Shown here: one piece after another, positions 18,717 to 31,000 of the stretch
How the letters are laid out: the number at the start of each line of letters is the position of its first letter
How positions within the stretch are numbered: position 1 is the stretch's first letter
Translations under genes and position numbers: made by a program
The notes under the pieces: model-generated
What the model saw: only the letters and a program-made list of their open reading frames with translations
Told to the model about the DNA's origin: nothing
The model's database searches: none
From: Lepidurus packardi
Taxonomy: Eukaryota; Arthropoda; Branchiopoda; Notostraca; Triopsidae
Length of the DNA: 64,000 bases
Reading direction: 5' to 3'
Assembly (NCBI GenBank): GCA_023053545.1
Contig: JAKZAN010000006.1
Coordinates: 9,332,351-9,396,350 of the forward strand

Positions 18717-19267
18717 TGTATGTTGTGCATGTATGTAATGTAATGTATGTAATTGTGCATGTTGTGCATGTATGTAATTTTTCCGATAATCTTTTACTCC
18801 CTGTATAAAAAGTCCGGCATTCTAGAATTATGTGCTCAACTTTTTGCTCTTTCTGTGTTAGGATTTGCTCTTTATTTTCCTGGGTTCCGTGAATTGCTCT
18901 TTCTGGGTTACATGAATTTTGGCTTCCCCTCTAATGTATGTTGGGTTCTCGAGTTCTGTCCTCGGTGGTGCTTCCAAACGCATAAGGTCTGGAGCCGTGG
19001 GAACACGTCGTGGAAAGAACGACTCCTTATTGCGAGTTGACTCGTCGAGTCGGTAAAGCTTTAACCGGTGAAACACTGCACTATATACGATACAGCGCAT
19101 GAAAAAAAAATTCAACTGGGAAGTTCAACCTTCACTTTGTCGTCACTTTCATGGTTTCATTTTAAGTCGAACTGTGCATCGTTGTGGTCCTCAAAATTCC
19201 CTTCGAAGTAAGAAATATTTTGCACGGTATATATTATTATTATTATTCATTAATTTGTTTCTAGATT

Positions 19268-19814
19268 ATGGCTTTTAAAGTGATTAAATTGATTATGGGT
19301 GGCACAATGAGTGGACCCCTAGTGGTCCCAAAAAATTGGGTTTATGATACGAGATGCTATTATCCCAAGTTGCAAGACAAAAGACTTGAAATTGCCGTTA
19401 CCACGGGAGAAAGTCCACAGTTCAATTGGCCGAATTATGAGTTTAACCTTGTTTCCACCCACGGTAAGCCTTTCGAAGCCTTCTGTGTAAGTTACTAAGT
19501 TTTATTTGTTTTAATTTAGACACCTATCCAGTTGCTGCAGCGAAAGTGCAGACTGGAAAAGGTAAGAGAATCAAATTTAACAAACGGGCCTATACGCCTA
19601 GCAAGGCCGAAGATTTGGCGAGTATTCCACTGCATTCAGGTAGATACTCAGTTTTGAAATATCAATAACATTTCTTATCTTTGCAGAACAATGTTCAGCA
19701 AATGATGCTGATGGTCCATCGACAAGCAGCATTATAGCAGCTAGTAACGTTTCTGATCTAGCTGATTACACTACACTGGAAAGCACTCAAAATGACATAA
19801 TGACATTATTGTAA
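19268..19814 (+). CDS. Small spliced companion gene of the CACTA element
   Basis: Exons 19268-19463, 19520-19639 and 19687-19814 join in phase to 147 residues. An acceptor (TTTCTAG) sits just before the ATG, implying an upstream leader exon, possibly shared with the transposase transcript. The N-terminal half has VVPKNWVYDTRCYYPKL, a spaced P..W motif, then DTYPVAAAKVQTGKG. This pattern (W, C-x-W/Y-P, then DTY near the end) recalls the N-terminal module found with DUF4806 proteins in arthropods. The C-terminal half is a basic patch (GKGKRIKFNKRAY) and a Ser/Thr tail. Short introns and clean phases argue for a real gene. A DNA-binding helper role for transposition is inference. Confidence 0.55.
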
Positions 19815-20300
19815 CAATATAACCAATTGTCGAGGGAGAATAAGGTATGTGGATGTTTGTTGGAGAATGTTGGTTAACTTGAGAGAATGTCAAAGGTATA
19901 GTTTCTCCAACATGAAAGGTCTCGATTGGGGGTATACAAGGAAGGCAACTCTACGAGAAGGCAGTCCGGCTTTGGACAAAACAGAAATAAAGCCTTGGGA
20001 AAAGGCCATCCGTGACACTATCATAAACAGAGACTAGCAGACAAATTTACAAAATATTGGCCTTCTGTCGGTATAGGTATTAAACACTTAGATTTGCGAT
20101 TAATTTAAGAAATTGTGCGATACCAATAACTGACGTAGGGCTAGCGATTATTGTCGCTGTTTTGTTCTTTTCGTCGTCAGACTATAAGGTAACGCAAGAA
20201 GCTAACTTGGGCCAGTTCGGAAATGTTACAATGGGAAATTTGAATTGGAGGAAAAGGACGGCGCCTGTTCTGTTAAGTAATGATAATTACTTAGGTAATG
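19815..20300. other. Tail of the CACTA region, no further gene recognised
   Basis: A 62-codon open frame at 19849-20037 follows the companion gene but matches nothing I know. No terminal inverted repeat that would close the CACTA element could be identified by eye, so its 3' border stays open. Confidence 0.3.
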
Positions 20301-20765
20301 CAGTGAAACCTTGGTTTGCGAGTAACTTGGTATACGAGTGTTCCGCAAAATGAGCGAACATTTTTAACAAATTTTGACTCGATATGTGAGTGAAGTCTTG
20401 ATATACGAGCAGTACACGCTGTATAGTACGCTGTATTACTCATATAGTGCACCACCCGAATAAGGCAGTATAGCAGTACGCGCGATGAAACTGTTTAAAG
20501 CCAATGTCACATTTCCGCGAGATCATCAAAAGAGGGCAAAAGCAAGTGCCATTAGATAGGTTCCTTGTAAAAGTCGCACAATAATTAAAAAATGCGATTA
20601 CTTTCTGCAAGTATTCATCATTTATATGTTGACATTTTTGGGCTTTGGAACGAAATATCTGAACTTGCATTGTTTCCTATGGGGAAATTCGATTTGATAT
20701 ACGAGTGCTTTGGCTTACGAGCAGGTTTGCGGAACGAAGAAAACTCGCGAACCGAGGTTTCACTG
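20301..20765. mobile_element. Pogo/Tigger-type MITE, 465 bp
   Basis: Ends CAGTGAAACCTTGGTTTGCG and the complement of CAGTGAAACCTCGGTTCGCG. The subterminal TATACGAG motif recurs in both halves. The CAGTGAAACC-type end is characteristic of pogo-group Tc1/mariner elements. Non-coding. A TA follows the right end, but the left flank no longer shows a clear TA. Confidence 0.75.
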
Positions 20766-20812
20766 TACGTAATTGACATTACGTTCTTCAGCCAGTACAA
20801 GTAACTTAGTCT

Positions 20813-21005
20813 GTTCTGTAAAAAAAAAAAAAAAAAACCTCACTCCCGCTTTAGGAAATTTAGCATGTCGCATGCAATTAATGTTGTTCCTATAAATTGT
20901 ATCATGCACGCCATTTTATGCGCAGAAGCAAGCACGTTCATATACACCCCATACAAAACACGTGCGCCTCCTTGCGGTGGGCGTAACAAGTTGGTCCCAT
21001 TTTTA
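20813..21005. mobile_element. Fragment of the TTAA MITE family
   Basis: A poly-A stretch is followed by a segment (about 20905-21000) sharing the CATATACACCCCATACAAAACACG and GTAACAAG blocks, in inverted sense, with the ends of the complete copies. The terminal bases and TTAA are lost. It lies beyond the 3' end of lachesin. Confidence 0.4.
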
Positions 21006-21582
21006 TGATTTAAAGGATGAAATTTTTTTTACTTAACTCCATTTTCCTTTGTTTTCTATTTGTTTATTGATACAAAAGTAATACAAATTGCCCTACCATG
21101 GTACAAACTACATATATACCATGTTTCATTAAAATACATGGGAGATTCTAAAACTTTGCACTATTTCTTTTTTTTAAAAAAAATGCAACAAACGCCGGTT
21201 TGCTTAACAGATTAAGTTCACAAAGTTTTGGGAAAAAACTACAAAAAATATTGTAAAAATTTACTAAGTCACAAGGTATGCAAAAGCATGGACGGAATTA
21301 ATAGTCATGACGTGAGGGCATATCTTGTCATACTTACAAAAACTAAAAATAAACTCACGGACGGCAATTCAGAGCTATTCAACAATAGCGCTCCTGGATA
21401 GTTTATATTCGGAATGGCAATCTCTGGATAAAAAATTGCATCATAATGATTAAGAAACTGCCAACATTTCAATTAACTAGACAGAAAAAAGCATAAAAAA
21501 ATAAGACCAACAGGTGCAACAACCTGAGAATAAAAAATATTATATTTTGCTCATTACTTTTTTCCAAGCTCTGCACAACTTT
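21006..21582. other. Lachesin 3' flank
   Basis: AT-rich, no coding frame. TTTATT at 21063-21068 is an AATAAA on the minus strand, about 515 bp after the lachesin stop, and is a candidate polyadenylation signal for that gene. Confidence 0.35.
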
Positions 21583-23225
21583 CTACCAGGCAAATCGCTG
21601 TCCACGCCAGGCGGCTACTAACAAGGCAGGCAACAAGAAATCTGCAACTGTGACGCCTGAACTGCCATTATCCCCAGCATGCGTGTTTTGACCGCAAGCG
21701 GGTGGGCAAATAGGAATCACAGTTTCTAAATAATAACAATACAAAAATGGAATCAATGCCACTCTACTTTAAAAAAAAATAAGAATCTAACTAAAAATAA
21801 AGAAAAACTCACACTAGAAGCAAAAAACAGCGACCAAAACAAGATGTAACATGGAATCTCACAACTTACCGAACAGTTCCATCTCAGCTTCAGATTGTCC
21901 AAGCTTATTTGAAGCTCTGCAGACGTATTTGCCATATTGCCGTTTCTCGATTGTTAAAATCCTAAGAGTTGTGTCTGTAAACTCGTCCGCAGTAGCAAAA
22001 TGGGAAATACTAAAACCAAAACGAAGTTACAAATTTTTAACAAGACCAAGGTAAAAACTAGGCAAGATGAGGAAGAATCAGCAAACCTGTAATGTTGGTT
22101 ATTGGACAATTGTTCTTCTTGGATCACTGAGAGCTCTCGCTTGTGCCAGGTAATTGCAGGAGGAGGATAAGCGATTACGTGGCATTCCAAATCCATATCG
22201 TAGTTATGTGCTTGACCTAAACGAGGTCGTGGCACTGTAATGACCGGGGAAAACTCAACTTCTACAGCGATATTACGTCGCTTGCCTTTGCCAACCTATA
22301 AGAGTAAAGATTAGCATGACTAATACAAATAACTTCCTTTTTTAATCTTGTTTCTTTCGTAATTACTCCGTTTTCAGCGACGCAGTAGTAAGTACCACGA
22401 TGTTCTTTGAGGACATTAGGGATAAGAAGAACATTCCCTCTGTAAAGAGAGCCTCCAGTCGGCAAAACGGCATAGTTTTCTCTTCTCCAAGAAACTTTCG
22501 GTGCTGGGAAGCCACCAGCATAGCATTCTAGCTTAATCGGAGCGTTTTCGGGGACGATAACTGATCTCGTCGAGTTGTCGAAGATAATGGGTGGAATGCG
22601 TACAGAAACACTGACTTCTGCGCTGATTCGCTCAACGAACGTTAGCTGAACTTGGCACTGATATTTGCCAGCATCGTTTTCTTGAATGTCTTTGATCTAG
22701 AATACGAAAATAGTAGTTTTGTAGTTGTAGTGTAAAAGGGTTCTTTCGATGAAAATACTTGAAGGGTGTAAGTAGAACTAGCTTGGTCGTAACGCAAAGA
22801 AAACCTGCTGTCTTTGAGGATTAGGTTTGAGCCCGTAGATATTGCAACAGAGCGAGAGCCGTCAATATTGTCAAGTTTCATCCATAAGATGCTGTAATCT
22901 CTGGCGTACTGCACAGAACACTCAAGTTCTACTGAACCACCAATGTCCATAATCTTTTCTTGGGAAATGTAGGAAATTGTGGGGAACCGCTGTCCGAGAA
23001 CTATAATAAAAGCGTCATTACAATGGCAGACAGAACGATGCGACACAATAGAAATTTTTTTAAATCAAACATAAACACAATTCATTCGCGATCCGGTTAC
23101 TATTTTCATATTACAGATACAGAAAACATTAGACTCTGCTTATTATCTATACAGAAAAGCAGAAATGGTGAAAGACTCTTACCAACTGGTAATAAACAGC
23201 TTATCAACCAGATCAAGTTCCACAT
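21583..23225 (-). CDS. Lac: Lachesin, GPI-anchored three-Ig adhesion protein
   Basis: Six exons on the minus strand: 23183-23225, 22759-23000, 22367-22696, 22295-22087, 22009-21870 and 21725-21583, joining in phase to 368 residues (fly Lac has 359). The start encodes a short signal peptide (WNLIWLISCLLPV). Ig1 begins with QRFPTISYISQEKI and carries RFSLRYDQASSTYTLQ. Ig2 has the W and YYC of a C2 domain. Ig3 begins VPRPRLGQAHNYDMDLECH and ends YGKYVCRASNKLGQSEAEM. The linker IPICPPACGQ precedes a hydrophobic C-terminus (DFLLPALLVAAW), fitting GPI attachment. In flies Lac is a homophilic adhesion protein of septate junctions needed for tracheal tube size. The gene is head to head with the fasciclin-3 homologue. 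Confidence 0.95.
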
Positions 23226-23551
23226 GGTTAAGGCAAATTAAAAAATTTCGGTAAATTTTGAGGAAAACAAATTACAGCCACCTTTCTGCCCCACCTTGCT
23301 TTTCTACCCACCACAGCAGAAAGACAACGCGCGATACAGAACGGACACACCCGTGAGCTTTCATGTACTGAAACGTCAACAGAGGGCTAAACTGTATTTC
23401 TTAAGGCTACGGTGCACCTGAGCTGTAGACCGAGATGGTTCAATGCGGTAGCAATATGTAGGAAGGGAATTTCGCAAAACTATGTAGGCGATTACTACTA
23501 AAAATTAATGACCAGATTTCAATTATATTAGGTCTAAAAATTCAGTGGAAA

Positions 23552-23595
23552 AATAATCTACTGCCCCTATATAATAATCTACTGCCCCTATATAA
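23552..23595. repeat. 22-bp unit in two tandem copies
   Basis: AATAATCTACTGCCCCTATAT occurs twice back to back, ending at the palindrome that starts at 23597. Exact copies suggest a recent duplication. Confidence 0.7.
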
Positions 23596-23596
23596 T

Positions 23597-23640
23597 CGTT
23601 AACAATTCTCATCAACGAAAGTTGATGAGAATTGTTAACG
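23597..23640. repeat. Perfect 20-bp-stem palindrome with GAAA loop
   Basis: CGTTAACAATTCTCATCAAC, then GAAA, then the exact complement. If transcribed it would be a stable hairpin closed by a GNRA-type tetraloop. It sits between the tandem duplication and the telomere-like tract. Confidence 0.8.
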
Positions 23641-23752
23641 ATCAACGTTAACGTTAGGTTAACGTTAACCTAACCTATTCTAACCTAGTCTAAGCTAATC
23701 TATAACCTAATCTAAGCTAACCTAAAACCTAACTTAGACTAACCTAACCTCA
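23641..23752. repeat. Degenerate telomere-like AACCT/TAACC tract
   Basis: Repeated CTAACCTAACCT, CTAAGCTAATCT and TAACGTTAACG units spread over about 110 bp. The arthropod telomere repeat is TTAGG (AACCT on this strand). The tract resembles a mutated interstitial version, or a simple repeat that grew by slippage. Confidence 0.55.
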
Positions 23753-25096
23753 TGCATTTCCAATCCAACTACCGAATTTTAACCCGAGACACCCGTTTGT
23801 CATTGGTTTTCAGAGAACATTTTGCAACGATAATACACATTAGTGTCACTTTATCTCCGAGTTCCGAAACTGGAGAGCCTGTAGAATTTTGCCGAAAAAT
23901 CGTCCGTTCCCTGCTACTTTCAGTGCAACCGCTCCGTTCCTGTTCCCCAAAAAGAGCGGAGCGGACCGGAACGGAGGGTTTCCTGTGAGTTCAGAAAACA
24001 AGTGCTTGAAAGTTACAGAAGTTCTCGAAAGCCAAAAGTTGATACTACACAGTTCTTGCACTAGATGGCGAATATAGTAAAGAATTTTGGCAATATCATT
24101 GATGTTTAGAATCTTATGAACGTCAGCGCATTTGCAGAATACTATGGTGTGTAAACTCACATGGGATTATTTATGCAGTAATTAACACTAATAGTAATTA
24201 TTAATACATATATTACTATAATAATAATGATAATTTTCATCTTATCAATAAATAAGGTTAAAAATTTATAGTTTAAACATGTAATGCTATATGGGAAGAC
24301 ATAGCTTTATTCAGTTGTTTCATGTTTGTGTTTTTGACGTTGACAGAATTTGCTTTCCTTCCTTGTGTAACCGTCTAATCTAATATCTGGTCAAATACCT
24401 TACTAATATTAAAGAGCTTTTTTTTAGCTACTTTCAGAAAGCTCGCTTGTTCAAGTTTGCCAGTCAATCAATACGGTATCTGACTTATCTAATCTATCTT
24501 ACTTATCTATAACTCACCCTTCACACTTATCGTACTTACTCTTTCATTTTCAAGTTTTCATAATCTTGCTTCAATCTTACCGGCAAAAATCGTGTTCCGT
24601 TTACCTGTTCTTTTCAAACGTTTCAAATGTTTTTCAAAAGTCTGAGATAGTTAATTATTAACTACCTGGAAAGTAATGTAATATTTAATTTAAAATTCCC
24701 CAAAACTAATATATATTTTCAAGCACAGTTATAAGTGCCGGCATAAAAACTAAAACCAAATCTTACTGGACTTAAAAAACAACCTAAAACCCGCTTTTCC
24801 TTTTAAAAAGCGCGCCTGTTCAACCGCCAGCCAACCAGGAGTTTTCTACTACTAGCCCGTAAAGCTTACCAATAGTAGGGCGTGTTAGAAACCTTCGGCT
24901 TCGCTCATAGCGTCTGTTGAGTTCAGCAACCCCCAGCGCTACAGCAGTTGAGTGTCAGTGGTTGGGGTAGGAAGTTACGAGCGTTAGGATCGCAAAGGAA
25001 AAGTTTTCAGTGACGCTTCCGGAATAGCAGAACCTCTTTAGAAGCAGGCGTTCTACTCTTAACTTTGTGACTTTCAGTTCATAAAACCACCTGAAA

Positions 25097-28000
25097 ATGG
25101 ATTCTTCTTGGAGAGGATTAATTCTTGCTTTCGTTTTTCTTGCCGGTAAGTGCTGTCATATCCTTGTTTGTAGTTTCTTGCGAACAAAATGCGCTACGAA
25201 GGTAGAATGTGGAAACATCAAGAATGGTGTAGCATTGGGCGAGGCCCGCGAGTCTCCTGCGCATATGGCTGGTGGCTAAAAAGTTTTAGGTCTCAGTTTT
25301 CTTACGCTCAAGTGTTACCTTTCACCGGTTTCTCTCCACTGTCTTAGCTTCTTCAAAACGTTTGGGGAAAACGCCATTAAAAGCGTTTTTTTAAACCTCT
25401 GTCAATACTAGGCCTCAGCAGCTCATTTTGGTGGAAGAAAACTCGCGGCAATCGGAAGTTTTTCCTCCGCCTAGTTTTATCTTCCATTGACCATAAAGCT
25501 ACTAGCACAACTTTTACCTGTATTACTCGACTTTCTTATGTTCGCCTTTCTTCAGTTCGTAATTTACTGTGAAAAAAAAAACGCAATTGAAGACGCCGTC
25601 TTTTTATAGTTGACCAATGTTAGGCATCAACAACTCGGTAGTGGGAAGAAGACTCGTGGCAATCGAAGATTTTACCTGCCCAGTATTATTTTTCGTTGAT
25701 GTAAATCAATTCAGCACAACTTTTTACTCGAAAAACTAACTAAAAATTTTTAATTAAATTAGAAATAAAAGCCAAGAATGCAAGAAACGCTTTGCCGCCT
25801 ATGTTTGGTAAACTATCCATTCCCGCTTCAGCATTCCAGTGCTTCTGATGAGATTTCCGTCCACAGAATTAGCAATATTCCATACACATTTTCTCCAAAT
25901 CTCAAATCCGTTTAGCAATATACAAAGGGAAATCCTCGGTCGTTTCTTGTAAATCCTAGAAGGTTATTCTTTAATGTAAAAACTAATGTATACTTTTGTT
26001 GAATTTGGGTCCCTTTGGAATGAATTTGTACCTGAAGCTTGTCGTTCCAAGTAATATATCACATTATTATTTGGTAATTAAGCTTAATAATAATAATAAT
26101 AAGGATAACGTGTTGTCATGGTTTTGGAGCCTCTTGGGACATGGCAGGTGGTTGGAAATGTTTGTTTCTTTATCGAAAGTGTCAAAATTCTTTTCACTTT
26201 TGAAGACTAGAAGGGTTAAAAGGGATTTGTTATCTTTAGCAAGGCTAAGGAATTTGGACACTTAAAACTCCCAAATGTATGAAGGCTGAAAGGTTTGGAA
26301 AGGTCAACTGTTTTAGTTGGTTGAAGGCACAAGATTGGCGTTTACTTTTTCACGTTCAAGTGGTTATGGTGAAATTTCGGCACTCGGCTAGAAGTGCACG
26401 ACTGAAGAAGGCAACGTACATATTTCATTTTTTTGGGCCTGGTAGTTTTTATTGCAGGGATTCATTTTCTTTTGCAACTTTTTTTAAATCTTGAAAGTCA
26501 AGTTTGTGGGCTTTTTTTCTCACATTGGAAGAGTCGGTGACCGTAAACAAGAACTACAAGCCAAAAGATTCCCGTTACCCTTGGAAAACCGGCAAAGTCG
26601 TTTACCTTCAAGGTACTTGTAACGTAGTCACGTGACTATTGCAATATAATTGAATTAGTTTGGCAATTAAGCAGTCTGGTACATTTTACGGTAATTATAG
26701 TTATCATGTGTCGTTAAAAATTAATAATTACTTTTTGAATCCCTGCAATAAAAGCTAGCAGGCCCAAAAAATGAAATATATAGGTTGCCTTCTTGTATTT
26801 CTAGTATTTCTATCTAAATTGATTGGAAATTGTTTGCTTGATTACCTTGTGTTCATGCGAGCAGGTCATGTTGGGGTACTTACGCATGTAGGAGCCTAAT
26901 GCTGACTTTTCGAGGGAAAGTACGAGGACTGGTTGAATGTACCGCTGTCCGGCATTGAATGATGATTGATTTCTGGCTACAAGTGCACGTGTTCCTACTT
27001 GAGCTTGCTTCGGCCATAAGACAGATACTTCTCGCGCATTACACTGACTATTATTAGCAACCTTAGTATTAGATAATTTAGATAACGTTCAAAGACAAGC
27101 AAAGCTTTTCAGAAGTGTTTCTTTTCAAAATTAAAATAATCTAAATACTTTTTACTTTCGAATTTTATGTTTTAATACATATTGTCATTGTGAACTGTTC
27201 CCTGTGCCTTTTTTTTGGACACCGTTTTTCAAATTTAGATCAAAATGTTCTCTAATTTATTTTGTTATGTAAATCAGTCTCTCCAAACAAAGATTTTTGT
27301 TTATAATGTAATTTGGTAAATTAAGAATTTTAAATAGTATAGATGCATTTTGTAAATGTACAGTAAATGTTTTCTCTGGTATGGGTGAATGTTGAATTGA
27401 ATTTTATATATTGAAGTGAATATTTGTTAAAGATTTTTCGAGCTTTTTAAAAGATTTTTCCAGAAAATCCGTAGGTGAGGTGCGTGGAGAGGATGACGTC
27501 ATGGTGTATCCATGTTTTTTTTTAAGCCGTAGTATTTTTTCCAAAAACCCGATGCATTGTTTTATGTTCTTCATTAAAGTCATTGGATTTCCCGGGGAAC
27601 TAAATTGCTACACTGTACTATACCTCCTGTAGCCAGACGGGAATACTAAACTATAACCACACAAGCGAGCGGGGGTTTTGGAGGAGAACCTATTGATTTT
27701 CTTTGTTAAGAGAAGGGGGCGTGCTATAATTTCACGTCACTGACTGCTGTGGAGTGAAGAGGGGATCCTTAACTGACGACGAGACATATACGAGGACTCT
27801 TTTTCGAATATGCAAAGGGTTCGCCACTCGCTTGTATCTTCAAATACCGGGTTCAGTGGGTTGAAAAGTTTATGCTTATAACCTTACGCAGAACTTCGTA
27901 AGAGAACACCTTAACCATATAGCTTTGTACATATAGCTTGTACACCTAGGAAGACAACTGTGAATCATAGCGTATACGCTATTCTGTTCTAGTCTTCTCT

Positions 28001-31000
28001 TTTTCTAGTTTTCCCTTTTTTTTGGGTAAAACCAGATTGAGAGAGAGAGAGAGCATTAGTTACCATAGTTACCCTGAATGCTGAAATTCGATTACGTCAG
28101 TTCAAAAGCTTGTTGACAGCTGTGCACTATTTTCCAAAAATTGCCTGCCGTCCTAAAGCAAATTTGCTTTTAAGTTAGGTGTTATGCGAGGGAAGTAGTA
28201 GCTGTTGATGGGTGGGAGTGCTTTCAATTTATTGTTTACTCCTTGCTACTTATAGTTAAAAATATTTAATTAAATAGTGTAGTTAAAAAATCGAATAGCG
28301 GGCGTAGGCTTCAAGACATGTTACCAACTTTTTTTTTTGTCCATTATGTTGTAAGAAAAAGGTTTCTAAGAAGAGTATGTTCCAATTTAGTTAGTTTAAA
28401 TTGTTATATAGTCATGGTTATAAATAGACGGTCCTAAGAATTGATCATGTTTTCATTCCCTTGTTACGAAGAAATAAACGAAAAAAACGTCAAAACTAAA
28501 CGACGTTAACTAAAAAAAAAAGTTCAGTTTAATTTAAATTACAGTGGACTTTAATTATTTGAATAAGAGTTATTTGAGTATTCCACCCGTTTGAATGAAA
28601 AGTGCACGGTCCCGATTTAGTCCCATTTAATTCAATGTAAACCGAAAGTAACTTCGTATTTTTGAATATTCCGCATATTTGAATGCTGTCCGTCCGGTCC
28701 CTAGCCTATTCAAATAAGCGGATTGCGCTATATATCAGTGTTGGTTCGTTTACATTATATGTTAAAAATTATGGCAAATTTGTACAGTTTCAGTGTTTTT
28801 CAATTAATTCTTAGTTTAATTAGTTTAATTTCAATTAATTCTTAGTTTTGCTATGGTTATTAGTTCTAGCGTTAATTTTCTTATCAGCTCCTGTTTTTGT
28901 TATCTTTTTTCATTTTAATTGGGGAGTTGTGGAGGGATTTATTTGAGGTTATTGGCCTGAAGTACTCAGCTGGTAATGTAAAGCAGTGCTCCTTAGAGGA
29001 GCTAACGGTACGCTTTTGTCTTAAAAGTGTAGAAAAAATGCATAAAAATGGTCGTTGGAGCAATTATACTTATTCTTCATCTACTTTTTTGAATAACCGT
29101 TAACTCAATCCTCAATATTAATAGTTACCCGAATTACGACTAGTGAAAATTTGCTAGTAGCTCAGCTTTTGTCCGTCCAGCTGATACGTAAAAAGGGGAG
29201 AAGGGGAGAAATAACAACTATTACGAACGGTATTTCGTCCCGCTTGATTGCATCCTAATGAGACAAGCTGCGTGCCCAAGCCCATGGCTGCGTAACAGTA
29301 AGCTCGACGTGTAACAGGAGGAAAAAGAAGCCCTTGTTCACTATGGAACTACGTCGAGCAAAGGAGAAGAGAAAGATTGGGGGTGTAAAAGGTCCTGTTA
29401 TTTGTGACAACCCAAATGACAGTCCTGAACTGAGGGTGAGAAATGGATACTATGGGCAATGAATGACAAGCTCCGCGCCTGTGCTCTTGCATATATGTTC
29501 ATGCAAGTTGTAGCTCGCAGCTGCCAGGCTATTTTAGAAAAATAGCTTATATAGTTTTCCTTCCTTCATCACTTCCTAAGGAACGAAATGTCAGTTGTTT
29601 TACGCAATTGTCTTGATTATTTCGCAATTTGTTCTGATTTTTTTTATTTGTCAATTAAGCTGTTCTTGGATGTCCATTGAAATGCTCATTCACACTCGCA
29701 GCTAGATATGTTAAACTCTGAAATGTTTACTCTTGTTTATTATTTAGTTTTAGTTACTTTGGAATGCATTTTTATTATTCCTTTTTGGCAGATTTCAACC
29801 AATTTGCAATCATTATTTCTTTATGTAAAGTATACAATAAATTATGCAATATTTCAGTTCTTTCTAAATATATTCGATTTTCATTTATTGCAGATTTTAA
29901 GAGATTTCGTAGATTTTATTTACATGGTAGAAACTATTTATTTTATGCATTTTAATTTCATTTTGTAAATTGGGGAGTGTTTCCAGGCAGTTGGTTAGTT
30001 TATTAGGCGTTTTAAAAAGTTACGCAAGGATTAGTATATTTGTTGCGGGGGTTTTAGAACCTGTTGCCTTGAAGCTTTTGACAGGGTTCATGTGCACGCG
30101 GAGGCTGGAAAATGAAACCTATGAAGGTTGTGAGGGGTGCTTTGAAAACGAAATTGGATCCTTTTCTGGAGTGTTTTTAAGACCAACTTTTTTTTATCCC
30201 AAAAGTCACTGTGGAAACAAAAATTACGAGACGTTTGAATAGCACTGTAGAGCTTTAAAATCAGGCTACAAGCGATGAGTTTCCCCATAAGTCGAAAGGG
30301 GAAGGCGGATCAATTGGGTGTTTGGCAGTACATGGCAGTCGAGCTTTCCAAACTCCCACGCGGTCATGTGGGGACGGGTGGAGGGAGGGGGACGTAATCG
30401 CTTTGGACCTGAAAGCTCAAGTGCGTAAAGCAGAGATTTATTTGAAGGGACTAGGGCCAATAAACTTGTTCGAATGCATGGTGTCTTCACGAGAACGATA
30501 TTACTTGAGTTGGATTTCTCTACTTGTACAAAAAGGAAAGATTTTTTTTTTACTATTTTTTTATATCTAAAAAATGTACTTAAAAACGTATAAGGAAGAA
30601 TTACAATCCTTGCTGCTACAATTCAATCAGTACAAGTAAATGAAACGTATGGAACCTATTTAGAAATTTAAATTTAACGTTAAGAAAAAATTCTTCTGGA
30701 ATTGTTCAAAATATCAAATTTATTTATTTTAATATAATACTGGTATTGTAATAATATTATAATAACATTAATATTATAAATAAATAACATAATATTATAA
30801 TAGAAAAATTTAAAATGGAGATTTAATCAAGATTGTTTGGCACGTGAATTTGGAATTTTTAAAAAGTAACGTAAAAAAATCGAAAAGGTTGAATAAATCA
30901 ACACGTTTCACCTGAGCAGTAGAACGAGAACGAATGAGACGGGGCGAAACAATAGGCAACTTCCGGTCTCACGCCTTAGAAAAGTCTCCCCCCCCCCCCC

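Larger units (their letters stand above)
23226..25096. promoter_or_regulatory. Shared upstream region between lachesin and fasciclin-3
   Basis: A 1.87-kb spacer between two divergent starts, so both promoters should be here. It contains a short tandem duplication, a perfect palindrome and a telomere-like tract (listed separately). TCAGT at 24955-24959, 140 bp before the fasciclin-3 ATG, matches the arthropod initiator consensus, but no downstream promoter element was seen at the right distance. There is no coding frame of note. Confidence 0.4.

Noticed and set aside
24955-25010. Downstream promoter element for the Fas3 initiator
   Set aside because: The bases at +28 to +34 from the TCAGT do not fit the consensus, so only the initiator itself is mentioned, at low confidence.
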